Part shown: positions 49,221 through 58,461 of the stretch, piece after piece | How the letters are laid out: every line of letters begins with the position of its first letter | Numbering within the stretch: position 1 is the stretch's first letter | Assembly: GCA_012797695.1 (NCBI GenBank) | Contig: JAAZOQ010000118.1 | Span: 1-58,461 of the forward strand | Direction: 5' to 3' | Length of the DNA: 58,461 nucleotides | DNA from: Anaerolineaceae bacterium | Lineage (GTDB): Bacteria; Chloroflexota; Anaerolineae; Anaerolineales; Anaerolineaceae | Translations under genes and position numbers: made by a program | Notes under the pieces: model-generated | What the model saw: only the letters and a program-made list of their open reading frames with translations | The model's database searches: none | Told to the model about the DNA's origin: nothing

Positions 49221-52200
49221 ATGGGATCAGCTACGAATATAACAGAAGTAAGTTTTACATTTCCTATACAAAAAATTGATAATGAGATTGTGCTAGATTC
49301 AAAGATCCGTGATATTGAGGGTAAGTTTTTGGAGGGAAATGAGAAAATAATTCTAATTGCCCCATCTGGAAGTGGTAAAACAGTTTTATTGAGACAGTTT
49401 TGCCAAATGAACTCTGATAATTGTATTAGTTATTTTTTTACCGACAATTATTGGACAAAACAACCCCCCACTTTTTTAACAAGCTTACTTAAACAAATTT
49501 CGTGTTTTTTAAAAACTAATGAGGAAGTAGAAGAACAGATTGATTATGAAAAACAGAAGAGGGTATTTTCAACACTTATTCAACGAGTATTTGACAATGT
49601 AAAAAGAGAAAAAAGGAAATGCTTTTTTGTTTTTGATAATCTTGAAGCAGTATTAAATGATAGCACAAGCCATGAATTTATAGATTTAATAAATATTCCA
49701 ACATCTCCTTCTGGTATTTACTTATTGGGAAGTATTGATGAGGATAAAAATAAAAGAGTTCCCTTTCAATATTTGAAAGAGACCCCACATTATTTTTCTC
49801 TTGTTGAGACCGAAAAATATTTTAAAGATACTAAATTAGATGATGCTGATATTAAGACCTTGCAAAATTGGTCATCAGGCGTACCTGGGATACTATATCT
49901 GGCAAAGGATATGGTACTTACTGGAAGCGAGGCTGTCTCGAAAATTGTTTCTGAAAAGACAAAAATCGACTCATTAATTGAATGCCAATGGAATGGATTT
50001 ATAAAAAACCTAAATGAGGAACAGAGAAGTATCTTTCCCATATTGGCATATTCTTTAACTCCATTATCGCTGGATGCTATCAGCTCAATAAGTGAACTTG
50101 ATAATGGACAGGTGAGTCAAGTTGTAAACAATAATAATTTTATATCTATAAGTACAAACAATGAGTACTTTATTTACCCGGAAATTTACAAGACTTATAT
50201 AAAAAACAAATATTCTAAACAAAAGGGGAAAGCAATTGATTTATTAATTAAGTATTATGAAAGCTTAATATCTCAAAAACATGTGAAAGATCTGCTAACT
50301 GAGTATTACTTGGCGGCGGAAAAATCGGAAGAGATAAAAGCATTAATAACCCCGGATTATATTTCCGAATCAATTATAAGTGAAAACAATTTTTCCTTAG
50401 TTACCGAGAGACTAAACGAAGCAATAGATTTAATGATAAAGAAAAATAGTATCTCCGCTGTAGGTTTTGAAATATTGAATTCACAATTACATGAAATTTC
50501 GGATCAGTTATTTGGAGTAAAAGAAATAGAAGCCTTAATCTCTCTAAAGAAATTTGACTCGGCTTTGGATTATGCCTACTCAACGAGAATTATTACTACT
50601 AGGATAAGGTTACTATGCAAAGTATTAAATGCTAAGCAGCAAAATGGAGAGATTCTTAAAAGAGAATCAATCGATGAAATTGTTAGCGAAATACATAAGC
50701 TGAATACTTCCTGTATTAGCCCTGAATTAATTATTGAAACTGCAGCAGATGTTTTCCCAATATTGCCTGATGAGGCAATAAAGCTAGTGGATTTGGTAAA
50801 AACAGAGGAAGGCGATAAGTCACCTTTAGAATTGTTTGCTTTACTAACAAGCGTACGTTCGGAATCACTAGATAGCTATGATCTATTTAATAAGATCGAG
50901 AATGAACAAATTAAAGACTTTGCAATAACTCATTCACCTTGGCTATCAAAAATGTCCGCAAGTGATGTAATAAAAAAATCAAAAGAAGCTAGCTCGACAA
51001 AGGCGAAAGAGTATATTCTACGACAGTGGTGTTTTCATAATAAAGAAACAGAAGGTTTGTCCACTGTTATTGAAGCAGCACTTGATGAAATGGTTCTTGA
51101 TAGCAATTACAGAATATCACTTCGAAACATTCGTCAATTATCTGGTTTCATAAAATATTGTCCACAGAACAGCCAAGAATTTTTGATAAAAAGATTCGAG
51201 GTTTCAACATTACAAGGAATACTCTCTCCAAGAGAAGAAAAAACTCGGCTCATTTTAAACCTTCTAGAAGTTAAGTGGAAAATAGATTCTGAAGGAGCAA
51301 AGAGAGAATTAACCGATTTATTTAATGAATTATCAAAAGATGATACAGTGGATTTTGATGTGAGATGTTATTGTTATGCAAGAATGTATATAACAGCGCG
51401 AAATATCAACTCACCCCTGCTTCATGATTTTATAAAAGAACTACAAATATTATTGAAAGATGATTTTATCCAGATTCTTATGTCATCTGCAAATCAGTTT
51501 GAAATAACAAAGAATATTATTCGTAGTGTTGCAGCAGTCGACATTGATTTGGCTATTGCCTTTTCTGACATGCTTAACACTCAGGATAGAAGAGAAGCTG
51601 GATTACTTGAGGTAATAAAACAATACGTTGGAACAGAAATAGGTTCTATAGAAAAATTGAAATCTGCATTAAGTAAAATAACCAATTTTAATATGAAATC
51701 ACAGGCAGCGTATGAAATCATAAAATCGTTTTGTAGAAAAACTTGTAACTCAGAAGATTATCTAGCTTTGAGCGAATTAGCGAGTAATGTTTCAGACCCA
51801 TATATCAAAGCTAAATGTTTTTCTGAATTATTGGATACCACTAGTTTAAAAGAAGATGATACTTATGAAAAGCTTGAGGAATCTTTAGAACAAATTGATG
51901 TTGAGTGGCTTCGGATAGATTGTGCTTTTGGCATTGTTACCAAATTGGCAGGAAAGCATAATGGTTTAGCAGGAAAATTATTTACAGCGACGCAAAGTAT
52001 TTCTAGGAAAACGTCATTTTCTAATAGAGGTCTAGGTATTTTATACCTAGATAATCTTAAAATAGCTACTCAATATTATGGAGAAATAGAATCCAACTGT
52101 TTGCAAGAAAAGAAAGAGTACTTGAACGAATTAATTGACAAGTTTCCTTCAAGAGTTTTAAAAATTCAACTTTATAGCAGAATTTGTATTTCTTTGTATA

Positions 52201-54083
52201 ACTCTGGTAATTTTACAGAAGCGAAGGCATTAATTGAGAATAAGATTATTGCTGCTCTAAATAATTATCCAGTTAATACCTTGGACACTAATATTTTTCT
52301 GGATATTGGCACAGCTCTTTTCTTGTATGATCCTCATTTAGCCAATGAATGGATTCAAAAACTTTCCTACTTATCTTCTAATATCTGTTTGTATAAAATA
52401 GCCTATAGGATAATAACTAATTTATTTTTTTGTGAAAATTTTGATAAGGAACCACACATAAGTGGAGCAAATTTTAAGCTTATTAGTGATTTATTGATGG
52501 TTGTTGAATTTCTTACTCGTGATTATGAAATCTACATGGTTTCGCGAATGGTTACCAGTGCTTTAGTTGCTCGAGAATGTAAAAGTATTTCTGATGCTCA
52601 AAAAAATACTTTTTTGGTGAAGCTCGAAAAAATTATTTCCGATAAATTGCCTGATAAAAAAAATATTTCACATGAGGGATACTTGGTATTGATATTAGCG
52701 GAAATTGCTATTACGAAAGCAAAAATTAAAAGTTTTGGCGAAGACGAGACGCAGAGTATTATTCGAAAGGCAGAGAATATTGATGTTATAGCTGATCGGG
52801 TATTGGTCTTAGCTGAATTAGGAACAATGTTTGAGAAAAAATCACACACATTAGGGGTAGGATTAATCCAAAAAGCTTATTCCCAAGTATTCAGTATAAA
52901 AAATGTCAGTGATAGAACGGAAAGGTTTGAAATTATTATTGAGAGCTTTTCATCGATTGGCAATACTACAAAAGCAGAAGAAATACTCAGAGAAATTGTT
53001 AAATTAAGTGATACTTTACAGGGATTTGATAGAGAAAAGGTTCTTGAATCGGTTATTCAGACATCTTATGCTTTGAATCAGGACATAGCTTCTGAACTAG
53101 CTGAGAAAATAGAAAATCCTTCATTGAAGTATTCACTGGAAATAAAAAAGAAAGCGGAAGATCTCTCTAAATCACCGTTAAAAATTTCTTCTTATAAACC
53201 TTGTGAATTAGGCAATGAAATTCTGAACGAAGCAGCATTATTAATGAATCGAGCTATATCAAGCAATCGTGCAGTGACTTTTCCTACTTCAGTTTTGCTT
53301 AATTGGATATTAAAAATTAAAGAGTATAACTATTCAACTGTTGACCAAGTTATTCACTGGATAATAGATTCGTGGATAGCTCAAGCGGCGAATTCTGAGA
53401 AGAAAGACATTAAAACAGAATTATTTTCTTCATCTTTACAAATTTGTGAGCTACTGCTTAAATTAGGGTCAAATATGTCTTCCATGATAAAGGTACCAGA
53501 GGACTTAAAGCCAAATTTTTCAGCTTATTCATTGTCACGAAAGTATTTCAGAGTTGGTGAGGAAGAAAACGCGAAAGAATTTATAAATTCTTGGATTAAA
53601 TCGAATATTGAGAGCAAAGATATACTCCTTTGTGATCCTTATTTTGATTTTAATCAATTATGGATTTTACAAAAGATACCCATTCATGTTAATGTCAAAA
53701 TTCTGTGTAACGGTGAAAAACTAGGAATTAAAAAGGGATTTGATAAAGACAATTGTGAATTGCGACAGTATATTAAAGAACAAAAGCGATCGCTAAAAAA
53801 TGAATTCCAGAGAAAATGGGCGGAGTTTAGTAGTCAAGATCCTCCTCCTACTTTGGTAATAATTAATAATCGAATTTTCGATGATGATGAGGTTCATGAT
53901 AGGTTTATTTTGGGTAAGGATTCTGGTTTAACATTAGGTACTTCTTTAAATGGATTTGGGAATAAAGAATTTTCAATCAGTTATTTATCTCAAGCAGACA
54001 CTCAATACACTTATTCTCAAATAGAGCCAAAACTATCCATCGAAAGCCAATTTTCCGAAGTAATATATTTTGAATCGGATTGA
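49221..54083 (+). CDS. Giant STAND-type NTPase with helical repeats and C-terminal PLD-like domain
   Basis: A 1620-residue protein with no close match known to me. Residues about 35-340 look like a STAND (NACHT/NB-ARC-like) ATPase: Walker A APSGSGKT (47-54), Walker B KCFFVFDN (133-140), a sensor-like segment IYLLGSIDED and a GVPGIL motif (220-225) that resembles the GLPLAL helix of NB-ARC proteins. From about 340 to 1450 nearly everything is helical, with repeating A-x-x-Y/L and E-x-L patterns like TPR-type repeats, as in sensors of STAND proteins. The end (about 1465-1615) is a phospholipase-D-like fold: DILLCDPYFDF, VKILCNG, VHDRFILGKD (His1559) and GTSLNGFGNK. The gene is far more AT-rich than its neighbours, is alone, has its own promoter and fits a narrow gap between acetyltransferase and nrdJ. 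Anti-phage defence is inferred, not shown. Confidence 0.8.
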   Translation: MGSATNITEVSFTFPIQKIDNEIVLDSKIRDIEGKFLEGNEKIILIAPSGSGKTVLLRQFCQMNSDNCISYFFTDNYWTKQPPTFLTSLLKQISCFLKTNEEVEEQIDYEKQKRVFSTLIQRVFDNVKREKRKCFFVFDNLEAVLNDSTSHEFIDLINIPTSPSGIYLLGSIDEDKNKRVPFQYLKETPHYFSLVETEKYFKDTKLDDADIKTLQNWSSGVPGILYLAKDMVLTGSEAVSKIVSEKTKIDSLIECQWNGFIKNLNEEQRSIFPILAYSLTPLSLDAISSISELDNGQVSQVVNNNNFISISTNNEYFIYPEIYKTYIKNKYSKQKGKAIDLLIKYYESLISQKHVKDLLTEYYLAAEKSEEIKALITPDYISESIISENNFSLVTERLNEAIDLMIKKNSISAVGFEILNSQLHEISDQLFGVKEIEALISLKKFDSALDYAYSTRIITTRIRLLCKVLNAKQQNGEILKRESIDEIVSEIHKLNTSCISPELIIETAADVFPILPDEAIKLVDLVKTEEGDKSPLELFALLTSVRSESLDSYDLFNKIENEQIKDFAITHSPWLSKMSASDVIKKSKEASSTKAKEYILRQWCFHNKETEGLSTVIEAALDEMVLDSNYRISLRNIRQLSGFIKYCPQNSQEFLIKRFEVSTLQGILSPREEKTRLILNLLEVKWKIDSEGAKRELTDLFNELSKDDTVDFDVRCYCYARMYITARNINSPLLHDFIKELQILLKDDFIQILMSSANQFEITKNIIRSVAAVDIDLAIAFSDMLNTQDRREAGLLEVIKQYVGTEIGSIEKLKSALSKITNFNMKSQAAYEIIKSFCRKTCNSEDYLALSELASNVSDPYIKAKCFSELLDTTSLKEDDTYEKLEESLEQIDVEWLRIDCAFGIVTKLAGKHNGLAGKLFTATQSISRKTSFSNRGLGILYLDNLKIATQYYGEIESNCLQEKKEYLNELIDKFPSRVLKIQLYSRICISLYNSGNFTEAKALIENKIIAALNNYPVNTLDTNIFLDIGTALFLYDPHLANEWIQKLSYLSSNICLYKIAYRIITNLFFCENFDKEPHISGANFKLISDLLMVVEFLTRDYEIYMVSRMVTSALVARECKSISDAQKNTFLVKLEKIISDKLPDKKNISHEGYLVLILAEIAITKAKIKSFGEDETQSIIRKAENIDVIADRVLVLAELGTMFEKKSHTLGVGLIQKAYSQVFSIKNVSDRTERFEIIIESFSSIGNTTKAEEILREIVKLSDTLQGFDREKVLESVIQTSYALNQDIASELAEKIENPSLKYSLEIKKKAEDLSKSPLKISSYKPCELGNEILNEAALLMNRAISSNRAVTFPTSVLLNWILKIKEYNYSTVDQVIHWIIDSWIAQAANSEKKDIKTELFSSSLQICELLLKLGSNMSSMIKVPEDLKPNFSAYSLSRKYFRVGEEENAKEFINSWIKSNIESKDILLCDPYFDFNQLWILQKIPIHVNVKILCNGEKLGIKKGFDKDNCELRQYIKEQKRSLKNEFQRKWAEFSSQDPPPTLVIINNRIFDDDEVHDRFILGKDSGLTLGTSLNGFGNKEFSISYLSQADTQYTYSQIEPKLSIESQFSEVIYFESD

Positions 54084-54106
54084 TTATTTTTCGTAATATT
54101 AGTAAT

Positions 54107-56758
54107 TTAGCACTCACTGTATCCGCAGGTATAGCACTTGCGGCAGCCCTCTTCGTTGACGAGGGTGGCCTGGCCGCATTCGGGGCAGAGGTCGCCGATC
54201 TTGCCAAGAGTTTCGGGGCTGGGGGCCAGGGATTCTGCGGTGGGGGTGACGACTACGGGAGCATCGAGGGCGGTGCCGAGATCCGCGGCGGCCTGGTTGA
54301 GGACGTCGAGGAGCGGGGTAGGCGTGGGGGTATGGGCGTGCTTTTCAGCGTCGGCGAGGCGGGCGGCACGGTCATTGAGGTACTCTTCGAGCACCTGAGA
54401 GACACCATCAGGCAGGGAACGGACACGGTTGGGGCCAAAGCCGAGGGAGCGTCCGCCGCCGATGCCGGCTAACTGGCGGGCCAGGTCGGTGAGACGCTGC
54501 GAGGGCTCGATGGGCGAGGCCAGGCGCAGGACGTAGCTGATGAGGCGGCCGATGGCTTCGCTGACGGCGGCGGTATCCGAGCCGGCCTTGGCGGTATTGA
54601 TGAAGACCTCGAAGGGCTGGGCGCCGTCGTTCTCGTTGATGGTGACGAAAGCCTTGCCGAGGGGAGTGTTGATCTCGAAGGTGCGGCCGACCAGGGCACG
54701 CGGGCGCGGCTTGCGCGACTCGGTCCAGAACTTGAACTGGCCGCTTTCATCCGCGGCGGGGAGGGCGGGTTCCGCGCCGGTTTTCTTGCTGGCGGTGGCG
54801 CGGGTCTCGAGCACGACCTTATCGCGGGAACCGGTGACGTAGACGGTGATGCCCTTGCAGCCGAGTTCCCAGGCGGTCATGTAAGCAGTGGCCACGTCCT
54901 CGACGGTTGCAGATTCGGGGAAGTTGACGGTCTTTGACAGGCTGTTATCGACGAAGGCCTGCAGCACGGCCTGCATGCGCACGTGCTCCTCCGCGGAAAT
55001 ATCCGAAGAAACCACGAAGACGTTCTTGATCTCGACGGGCAGATCGTCGCATTTCTGGCAGGTGCCGTCGCGCATGACCTGCTCGACGACCTCCTGACGG
55101 GTGGCTTCATCCAGACCGGCCTCGATGAGGGCGGTCTCGAAGGCAGGGCTGGCGTAGGTGAGCTGCAGATCGGTGCCCTTGTCGTTGACGTGGCGGATGT
55201 AGGCCAGAGCAAAGACCGGCTCGCAGCCGTACCCTTCGCAGCCGGCCACGGTGGCGATGGTACCGGTGGGGGCGACGGTGGTCTGCGCGGCGTTGCGGAT
55301 GCCGTACTGCTTGATGCCGGCGGTAATGGAGGCCCAATCGACTTCAGGGCGGCCCCAATCCTGCTGATTCTCAATGAGCGATTCCGGCGCGGTCCAGACG
55401 AGATTGTGAGAGTCGTAGATGCTGCCCTCAATGGCCGGGAAGGGCCCGCGTTCGCGCGAAAGCTCGATGCTGGTCTGCATGGCAATGTAGCGCACGTACT
55501 CCATCACCTGTGAGGCGAAATCCTCGCCGGCGGGGGAGCCGTAGCGAACACCGACGTGGTACATCAGATCGGCCAGGCCCATGACGCCCAGACCGATGCG
55601 GCGGGCGCGCAGGGCGGCCTCGCGGAGCTGAGGCACCGCGGGAACGTAAGCGTTGGCGTCGACCACGTCATCCAAAAAGCGGACGGACAACTGCACTGAC
55701 TCGCGCACGGCTTCCCAATCGACGGTGTGATCGGGGCCGAGGTGCTGGGCCAGGTTGACCGAACCGAGGCAGCAATTCTCGTAGGGGCCCAGCCACTGTT
55801 CCCCGCAGGGATTGGTGGCTTCGAGGGGATACAGATGGGGCACAGGGTTGGAACGGTTGGCCGCGTCCAAAAAGAGCACGCCCGGTTCACCGTTGTGGTG
55901 GGCTTGCTGGACGATCTTTTCGAAGAGATCGCGGGCGCGCAGGGTCTTGTACTTCTTGAAGGGGATGCCGGCGGTTTCGGCCTGTTCGAAGGTGCCGCTG
56001 AAACCCTTGGCACGCGGATCGGTCAGGTCGGGGAAGCGCAGCGTCCATTCGAGATCGTCGCGGACGGCGGTCATGAAGGCGTCGGTGATGCCGACGGAAA
56101 TGTTGAAGTTGGTGATCTGGTTCTCGTCCGTTTTGCAGGAGATGAACTCCTCGATATCCGGGTGGTCCACGCGCAGCACGGCCATGTTGGCCCCGCGGCG
56201 GGTGCCGCCCTGGGCGACTTCGCCAAAAGCGTTGTCATAGACACGCAAAAAGCCGATGGGCCCGGTGGCCTGGCCGGCAGAGGATTTTACCAGGGCGCCT
56301 TTGGGGCGCAGGCGTGAGAAGGAGAAGCCGTTGCCGCCGCCGGTCTGCTGGATGAGGGCGGCATTGCGCAGGGTCTGGAAGATGCCGGCGGGGTCGCGGC
56401 CCATGTCATCCACGATGGGCAGTACAAAGCAGGCGGCCAGTTGTCCGAGAGGGGTGCCGGCCCCGGTGAAAGTGGGGGAGTTGGGGAAGAAGCGCTTGGA
56501 TGTGAGCAGACGGTAATAACGGTGCGACAGTTCGTCCACGTCAGTGCCGCGGTTTTCTTCGACTTTGGCAATGTTATAGGCCACGCGCCAGAACATCTCT
56601 TCCACGGTCTCGACGGGTTCTCCGTCGGCGCCGTGGCGGACGTAGCGCTTGAGCAGCACCTGACGAGCGTTGTCGGTGAGATCTACTTTGTTCAATTCGG
56701 GGGAACTGCTGGATTGCTCCAGCAGGGATGTTTGGGTCAGGTTGGTCTGCGGGGCCAT
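54107..56758 (-). CDS. nrdJ: Vitamin B12-dependent (class II) ribonucleotide reductase
   Basis: Class II reductase makes deoxyribonucleotides with adenosylcobalamin and works with or without oxygen. The 883-residue protein has the N-terminal motif [63 protein letters not shown] with the active-site Cys-x-Glu, and [19 protein letters not shown]. The C-terminal tail after a low-complexity Ala/Pro linker is a zinc-ribbon/redox end [19 protein letters not shown], then YTCGYSEC. This is the long NrdJ type. It follows nrdR by 21 bases in one operon. There is no terminator before the convergent STAND gene, whose stop lies 23 bases away. Confidence 0.97.
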   Translation of the reverse strand: MAPQTNLTQTSLLEQSSSSPELNKVDLTDNARQVLLKRYVRHGADGEPVETVEEMFWRVAYNIAKVEENRGTDVDELSHRYYRLLTSKRFFPNSPTFTGAGTPLGQLAACFVLPIVDDMGRDPAGIFQTLRNAALIQQTGGGNGFSFSRLRPKGALVKSSAGQATGPIGFLRVYDNAFGEVAQGGTRRGANMAVLRVDHPDIEEFISCKTDENQITNFNISVGITDAFMTAVRDDLEWTLRFPDLTDPRAKGFSGTFEQAETAGIPFKKYKTLRARDLFEKIVQQAHHNGEPGVLFLDAANRSNPVPHLYPLEATNPCGEQWLGPYENCCLGSVNLAQHLGPDHTVDWEAVRESVQLSVRFLDDVVDANAYVPAVPQLREAALRARRIGLGVMGLADLMYHVGVRYGSPAGEDFASQVMEYVRYIAMQTSIELSRERGPFPAIEGSIYDSHNLVWTAPESLIENQQDWGRPEVDWASITAGIKQYGIRNAAQTTVAPTGTIATVAGCEGYGCEPVFALAYIRHVNDKGTDLQLTYASPAFETALIEAGLDEATRQEVVEQVMRDGTCQKCDDLPVEIKNVFVVSSDISAEEHVRMQAVLQAFVDNSLSKTVNFPESATVEDVATAYMTAWELGCKGITVYVTGSRDKVVLETRATASKKTGAEPALPAADESGQFKFWTESRKPRPRALVGRTFEINTPLGKAFVTINENDGAQPFEVFINTAKAGSDTAAVSEAIGRLISYVLRLASPIEPSQRLTDLARQLAGIGGGRSLGFGPNRVRSLPDGVSQVLEEYLNDRAARLADAEKHAHTPTPTPLLDVLNQAAADLGTALDAPVVVTPTAESLAPSPETLGKIGDLCPECGQATLVNEEGCRKCYTCGYSEC

Positions 56759-56779
56759 GGTTGTACTCTCCTTATGTAA

Positions 56780-57229
56780 TTATGATTCCAGTAATTGATC
56801 GATTTCTTCGCGGATGGATTTGAGATCGCCCAGGTGCAGGTACACGATGGCAAAACGGACGTAAGCGATCTGATCCAGGTCTTTCAAGCCGGCCATGACC
56901 ATGTCTCCGACGATGCGCGAAGACACCTCTTCGCGCCCCATCTTCTGGAGAGCACTCTCGATTTCCCCGACCAGGTGGTCGATGGCGGCGGCGGAAACGG
57001 GACGTTTGGCGCAGGCGATGCGGATGCCCTCCAGCAGCTTTTCACGGCTGAACTCTTCGCGGGTACCGTTGCGCTTGATGATAAGCGGCACGGCCAGAAT
57101 GGGCCGTTCGTAAGTAGAAAAGCGCTGCCCACAAGATTCACATTCGCGGCGGCGACGAACTCCGCCACGAGAATCGTGAGTGGTATCAATAACACGAGAT
57201 TGATCGTGTTGACAGTAGGGACAGCGCAA
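56780..57229 (-). CDS. nrdR: Transcriptional repressor NrdR
   Basis: NrdR represses ribonucleotide reductase genes through (d)ATP binding. The 149-residue protein has an N-terminal zinc ribbon (RCPYCQHD, then ECESCGQRFSTYE) and an ATP-cone domain (IIKRNGTREEFSREKLLEGI, then LKDLDQIAYVRFAIVYLHL). The start is a TTG at 57229: it has AAGGAG seven bases in front, and the family begins with (M)RCPYC. An upstream ATG would add 49 residues that run through the operator region. It is the first gene of nrdR-nrdJ, under tandem NrdR boxes. Confidence 0.97.
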   Translation of the reverse strand: MRCPYCQHDQSRVIDTTHDSRGGVRRRRECESCGQRFSTYERPILAVPLIIKRNGTREEFSREKLLEGIRIACAKRPVSAAAIDHLVGEIESALQKMGREEVSSRIVGDMVMAGLKDLDQIAYVRFAIVYLHLGDLKSIREEIDQLLES

Positions 57230-57312
57230 TTTGTTCTCCTTGTGGAATTGTAGGCTTGGGCGACTGTTTAATCTCCACCCAAGGTGCCGCGATGGTGTGC
57301 TCAGAAAATGAT

Positions 57313-57360
57313 ACCCCCATATATGGGGGTTATAACGGTAATATGCCGTATATGTATGCC
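57313..57360. promoter_or_regulatory. Tandem NrdR boxes before nrdR-nrdJ
   Basis: Box 1 is ACCCCCATATATGGGGGT (57313-57330), a perfect 18-base palindrome with the ATATAT core of the NrdR box. Box 2 is the imperfect GCCGTATATGTATGCC (57345-57360). The centres are about 31 bases apart, three helical turns, the spacing typical of NrdR box pairs. Confidence 0.8.
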
Positions 57361-57364
57361 AATA

Positions 57365-57393
57365 ATGATAGCACACTTGACCCAGTGATTCAA
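57365..57393 (-). promoter_or_regulatory. Promoter of nrdR-nrdJ
   Basis: On the minus strand TTGAAT (57393-57388), 17 bases, TGC-TATCAT (57370-57365), an extended -10. RNA should start near 57358, directly over NrdR box 2. Confidence 0.6.
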
Positions 57394-57608
57394 GATTGCG
57401 AATCGGGTTTTAATCTTAAAAATCAAGTGCTAAAAGGCAAAGGGAAAGGGATAAAAGTTAGTTTTTCGTTGGGCCAGAGCCCCCAGATATGGAGAGGGTC
57501 TATCTGGAACGAGAGGGAAACCGCCAGACAAAATAATAAAACTTAAAATTTAGCGGGGAAGGGAAGCCGGTGGGGAATGCTCAGGGCTACCAGTAAGGGA
57601 AATGGGCA
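57394..57608. other. Gap between the nrdR promoter and the ftsZ terminator
   Basis: About 215 purine-rich bases with no gene. A small stem CCAGATA / TATCTGG (57483-57489 and 57501-57507) and an AT run near 57,530-57,550 are the only structures noticed. No known riboswitch pattern could be matched. Confidence 0.5.
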
Positions 57609-57642
57609 ATCAAAAAGCTGACGGTGACTGGCCGTCAGCTTT
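57609..57642 (-). terminator. Intrinsic terminator of ftsZ
   Basis: Perfect 11-bp stem AAAGCTGACGG / CCGTCAGCTTT (57614-57624 and 57632-57642) with a seven-base loop. On the minus strand it continues into a T-run (TTTTTG). Confidence 0.9.
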
Positions 57643-57740
57643 CGCGCAACAATAGAGGAGGCAGGGATCATTACTCCCCAGACGCTCCTGATTCATCTAT
57701 GGAGGACCGCTTCAGAACTTTCGACAACCCACAGCGAAGT

Positions 57741-58461
57741 TTAGAAGTTGGTTTTGGGCTTGCGCATGAAGGAAGGCAAGTCGATGTTCTGTGGGTCCAC
57801 AATAATCGATTCGAATTCGCCGCCCTTGCTGCTGGCAGCATCCACTTCGACCTCTTCGTTGAGGTGCGGTTTCATCACGTTGAACGTTTCCTGCAGGCGG
57901 CCGGCGTTGCGATTGGATTGGCTGAGAGAGCGAACCCCACCGGCGCGGTCAAAATCCGTGGCGATGACCGTGATGCGAATCTCGTCGCCCATGTTCGGGT
58001 CGATGACGGCACCGAAGATGAGGTTGACATCGGGAGAAGCGGTCTCTTTGATGATGGCGGCAGCCTGGTTGACCTCGAAGAGCGACAGGTTGGGGCCACC
58101 GGTGATGTTGAAGAGGATGCCGTGAGCGCCATCGATGGTGATGTCGAGCAGTTTGCTCGAGATGGCTTCTTCGGCGGCTTTCTGGGCACGATCTTCCCCG
58201 CTGGCGCGGCCGACGGCCATCAGAGCGGCTCCGCCCTGCGACATAATGGCGCGCACATCCGCGAAGTCGAGGTTGATGAGGCCGGGGACGGTGATCAGCT
58301 CGGAAATGCCCTGAATGCCTTGGCGCAGCACGTCATCGGCAGTGCGGAAGGAATCCTGCAGGGTAGCCTTGCGGTCGACGATCTGCAGCAGGCGATCATT
58401 GGGGATCACAATGAGGGTATCGGCGTGCTCTTTGAGATTGGCGATGCCCTGTTCGGCAGAC
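57741..58461 (-). CDS. ftsZ: Cell division protein FtsZ (N-terminal part lies outside the window)
   Basis: FtsZ is the tubulin-like GTPase that forms the division ring. Only the last 239 residues are present; the frame is open to the window edge (GIANLKEHADTLIVIPNDRL), and an apparent ATG at 58409 is internal. Visible parts: the core helix region with TVPGLINLDFADVRAIMS, the C-terminal domain (EEAISSKLLDITIDGAHGIL, ITGGPNLSLFEVNQAAAII, FGAVIDPNMGDEIRITVIATDF), and a short C-terminal peptide IDLPSFMRKPKTNF, in which the FtsA/FtsN-binding conserved tail of other bacteria is reduced to the form DLPSFMR. The gene is followed by a terminator on its strand. Confidence 0.97.
   Translation of the reverse strand, partial: SAEQGIANLKEHADTLIVIPNDRLLQIVDRKATLQDSFRTADDVLRQGIQGISELITVPGLINLDFADVRAIMSQGGAALMAVGRASGEDRAQKAAEEAISSKLLDITIDGAHGILFNITGGPNLSLFEVNQAAAIIKETASPDVNLIFGAVIDPNMGDEIRITVIATDFDRAGGVRSLSQSNRNAGRLQETFNVMKPHLNEEVEVDAASSKGGEFESIIVDPQNIDLPSFMRKPKTNF

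Noticed and set aside
49221..54083. AT-rich island as a prophage or transposon
   Set aside because: No integrase, transposase, capsid gene, terminal repeat or tRNA attachment site is visible at either edge; it is a single gene.
57256..57546. 96-codon open frame on the plus strand over the NrdR boxes
   Set aside because: It covers the operator and promoter of nrdR and has a random composition.
57540..57610. Sequence GGGAAGCCGGTGGGGAAT resembling part of a cobalamin riboswitch
   Set aside because: The order of boxes and the required second half do not fit, and it is on the strand opposite to nrdJ with no gene to control.
1..58461. CRISPR array, tRNA or rRNA genes
   Set aside because: No regularly spaced direct repeats and no cloverleaf or rRNA signature was found on reading the gaps.

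Overview
The window is a bacterial chromosome segment, most probably from the Chloroflexota (class Anaerolineae or a relative). This is an inference from gene content and not from a marker tree. The supporting content is: a class II (B12-dependent) ribonucleotide reductase with NrdR, a bacterial cyclic 2,3-diphosphoglycerate synthase homologue, a YvcK-type protein with an N-terminal membrane part, Ser/Thr kinase plus FHA-winged-helix signalling, a CpXC protein, and several promoters that place the -10 box only about six bases before the start codon (leaderless transcripts). No rRNA, tRNA, CRISPR array, insertion sequence or prophage was seen. The backbone is fairly GC-rich; 49.2-54.1 kb is strikingly AT-rich.

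Layout. 1-7.7 kb: end of recJ, an EamA permease, an orphan AAA+ ATPase with a glycerophosphodiesterase, and a large membrane-anchored GH3 protein. 7.8-15.0 kb: a membrane Ser/Thr kinase divergent from an FHA-winged-helix regulator, a CpXC protein, a sensor kinase behind a class III aminotransferase, and a ROK sugar kinase. 15.1-25.0 kb is core: yvcK, gap, pgk, a haem-binding protein, rpsT, argS, cyclic DPG synthase, obgE and nadD. 25-31 kb: an SLC13-type permease, a C45 peptidase, an ECF sigma/anti-sigma operon whose targets in cis are a polymer-forming membrane protein and a toastrack lipoprotein, and a deoxynucleoside kinase. 31-39 kb: a DEAD-box helicase behind an attenuator-like hairpin, ywbE, two tandem DegV proteins, a Phd/PIN toxin-antitoxin pair with a consensus promoter and operator, a nitroreductase, and a CruF-like membrane protein divergent from a TetR regulator with a perfect palindromic operator, then LysE.

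39.2-42.9 kb is a four-gene TerY-P type signalling operon (zinc-ribbon protein, VWA protein, PP2C phosphatase, protein kinase with membrane segment and SH3-like tail). 42.9-48.9 kb holds metabolic and resistance-type genes (S1/P1-like hydrolase, MFS permease, phosphotransferase, zinc alcohol dehydrogenase, msrA between two palindromic repeats, a Vat-like acetyltransferase). 49.2-54.1 kb is one AT-rich gene coding for a 1620-residue STAND-type P-loop ATPase with a long helical repeat region and a C-terminal phospholipase-D-like domain. It is probably horizontally acquired and is the best candidate here for an undescribed (defence) system. The window closes with nrdR-nrdJ under tandem NrdR boxes and the 3' part of ftsZ.

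The functional themes are phospho-signalling (two Ser/Thr kinase systems plus a histidine kinase), envelope stress (ECF operon) and a central glycolysis/translation block. Domain and family calls rest on motif recognition by eye; no database search was possible.
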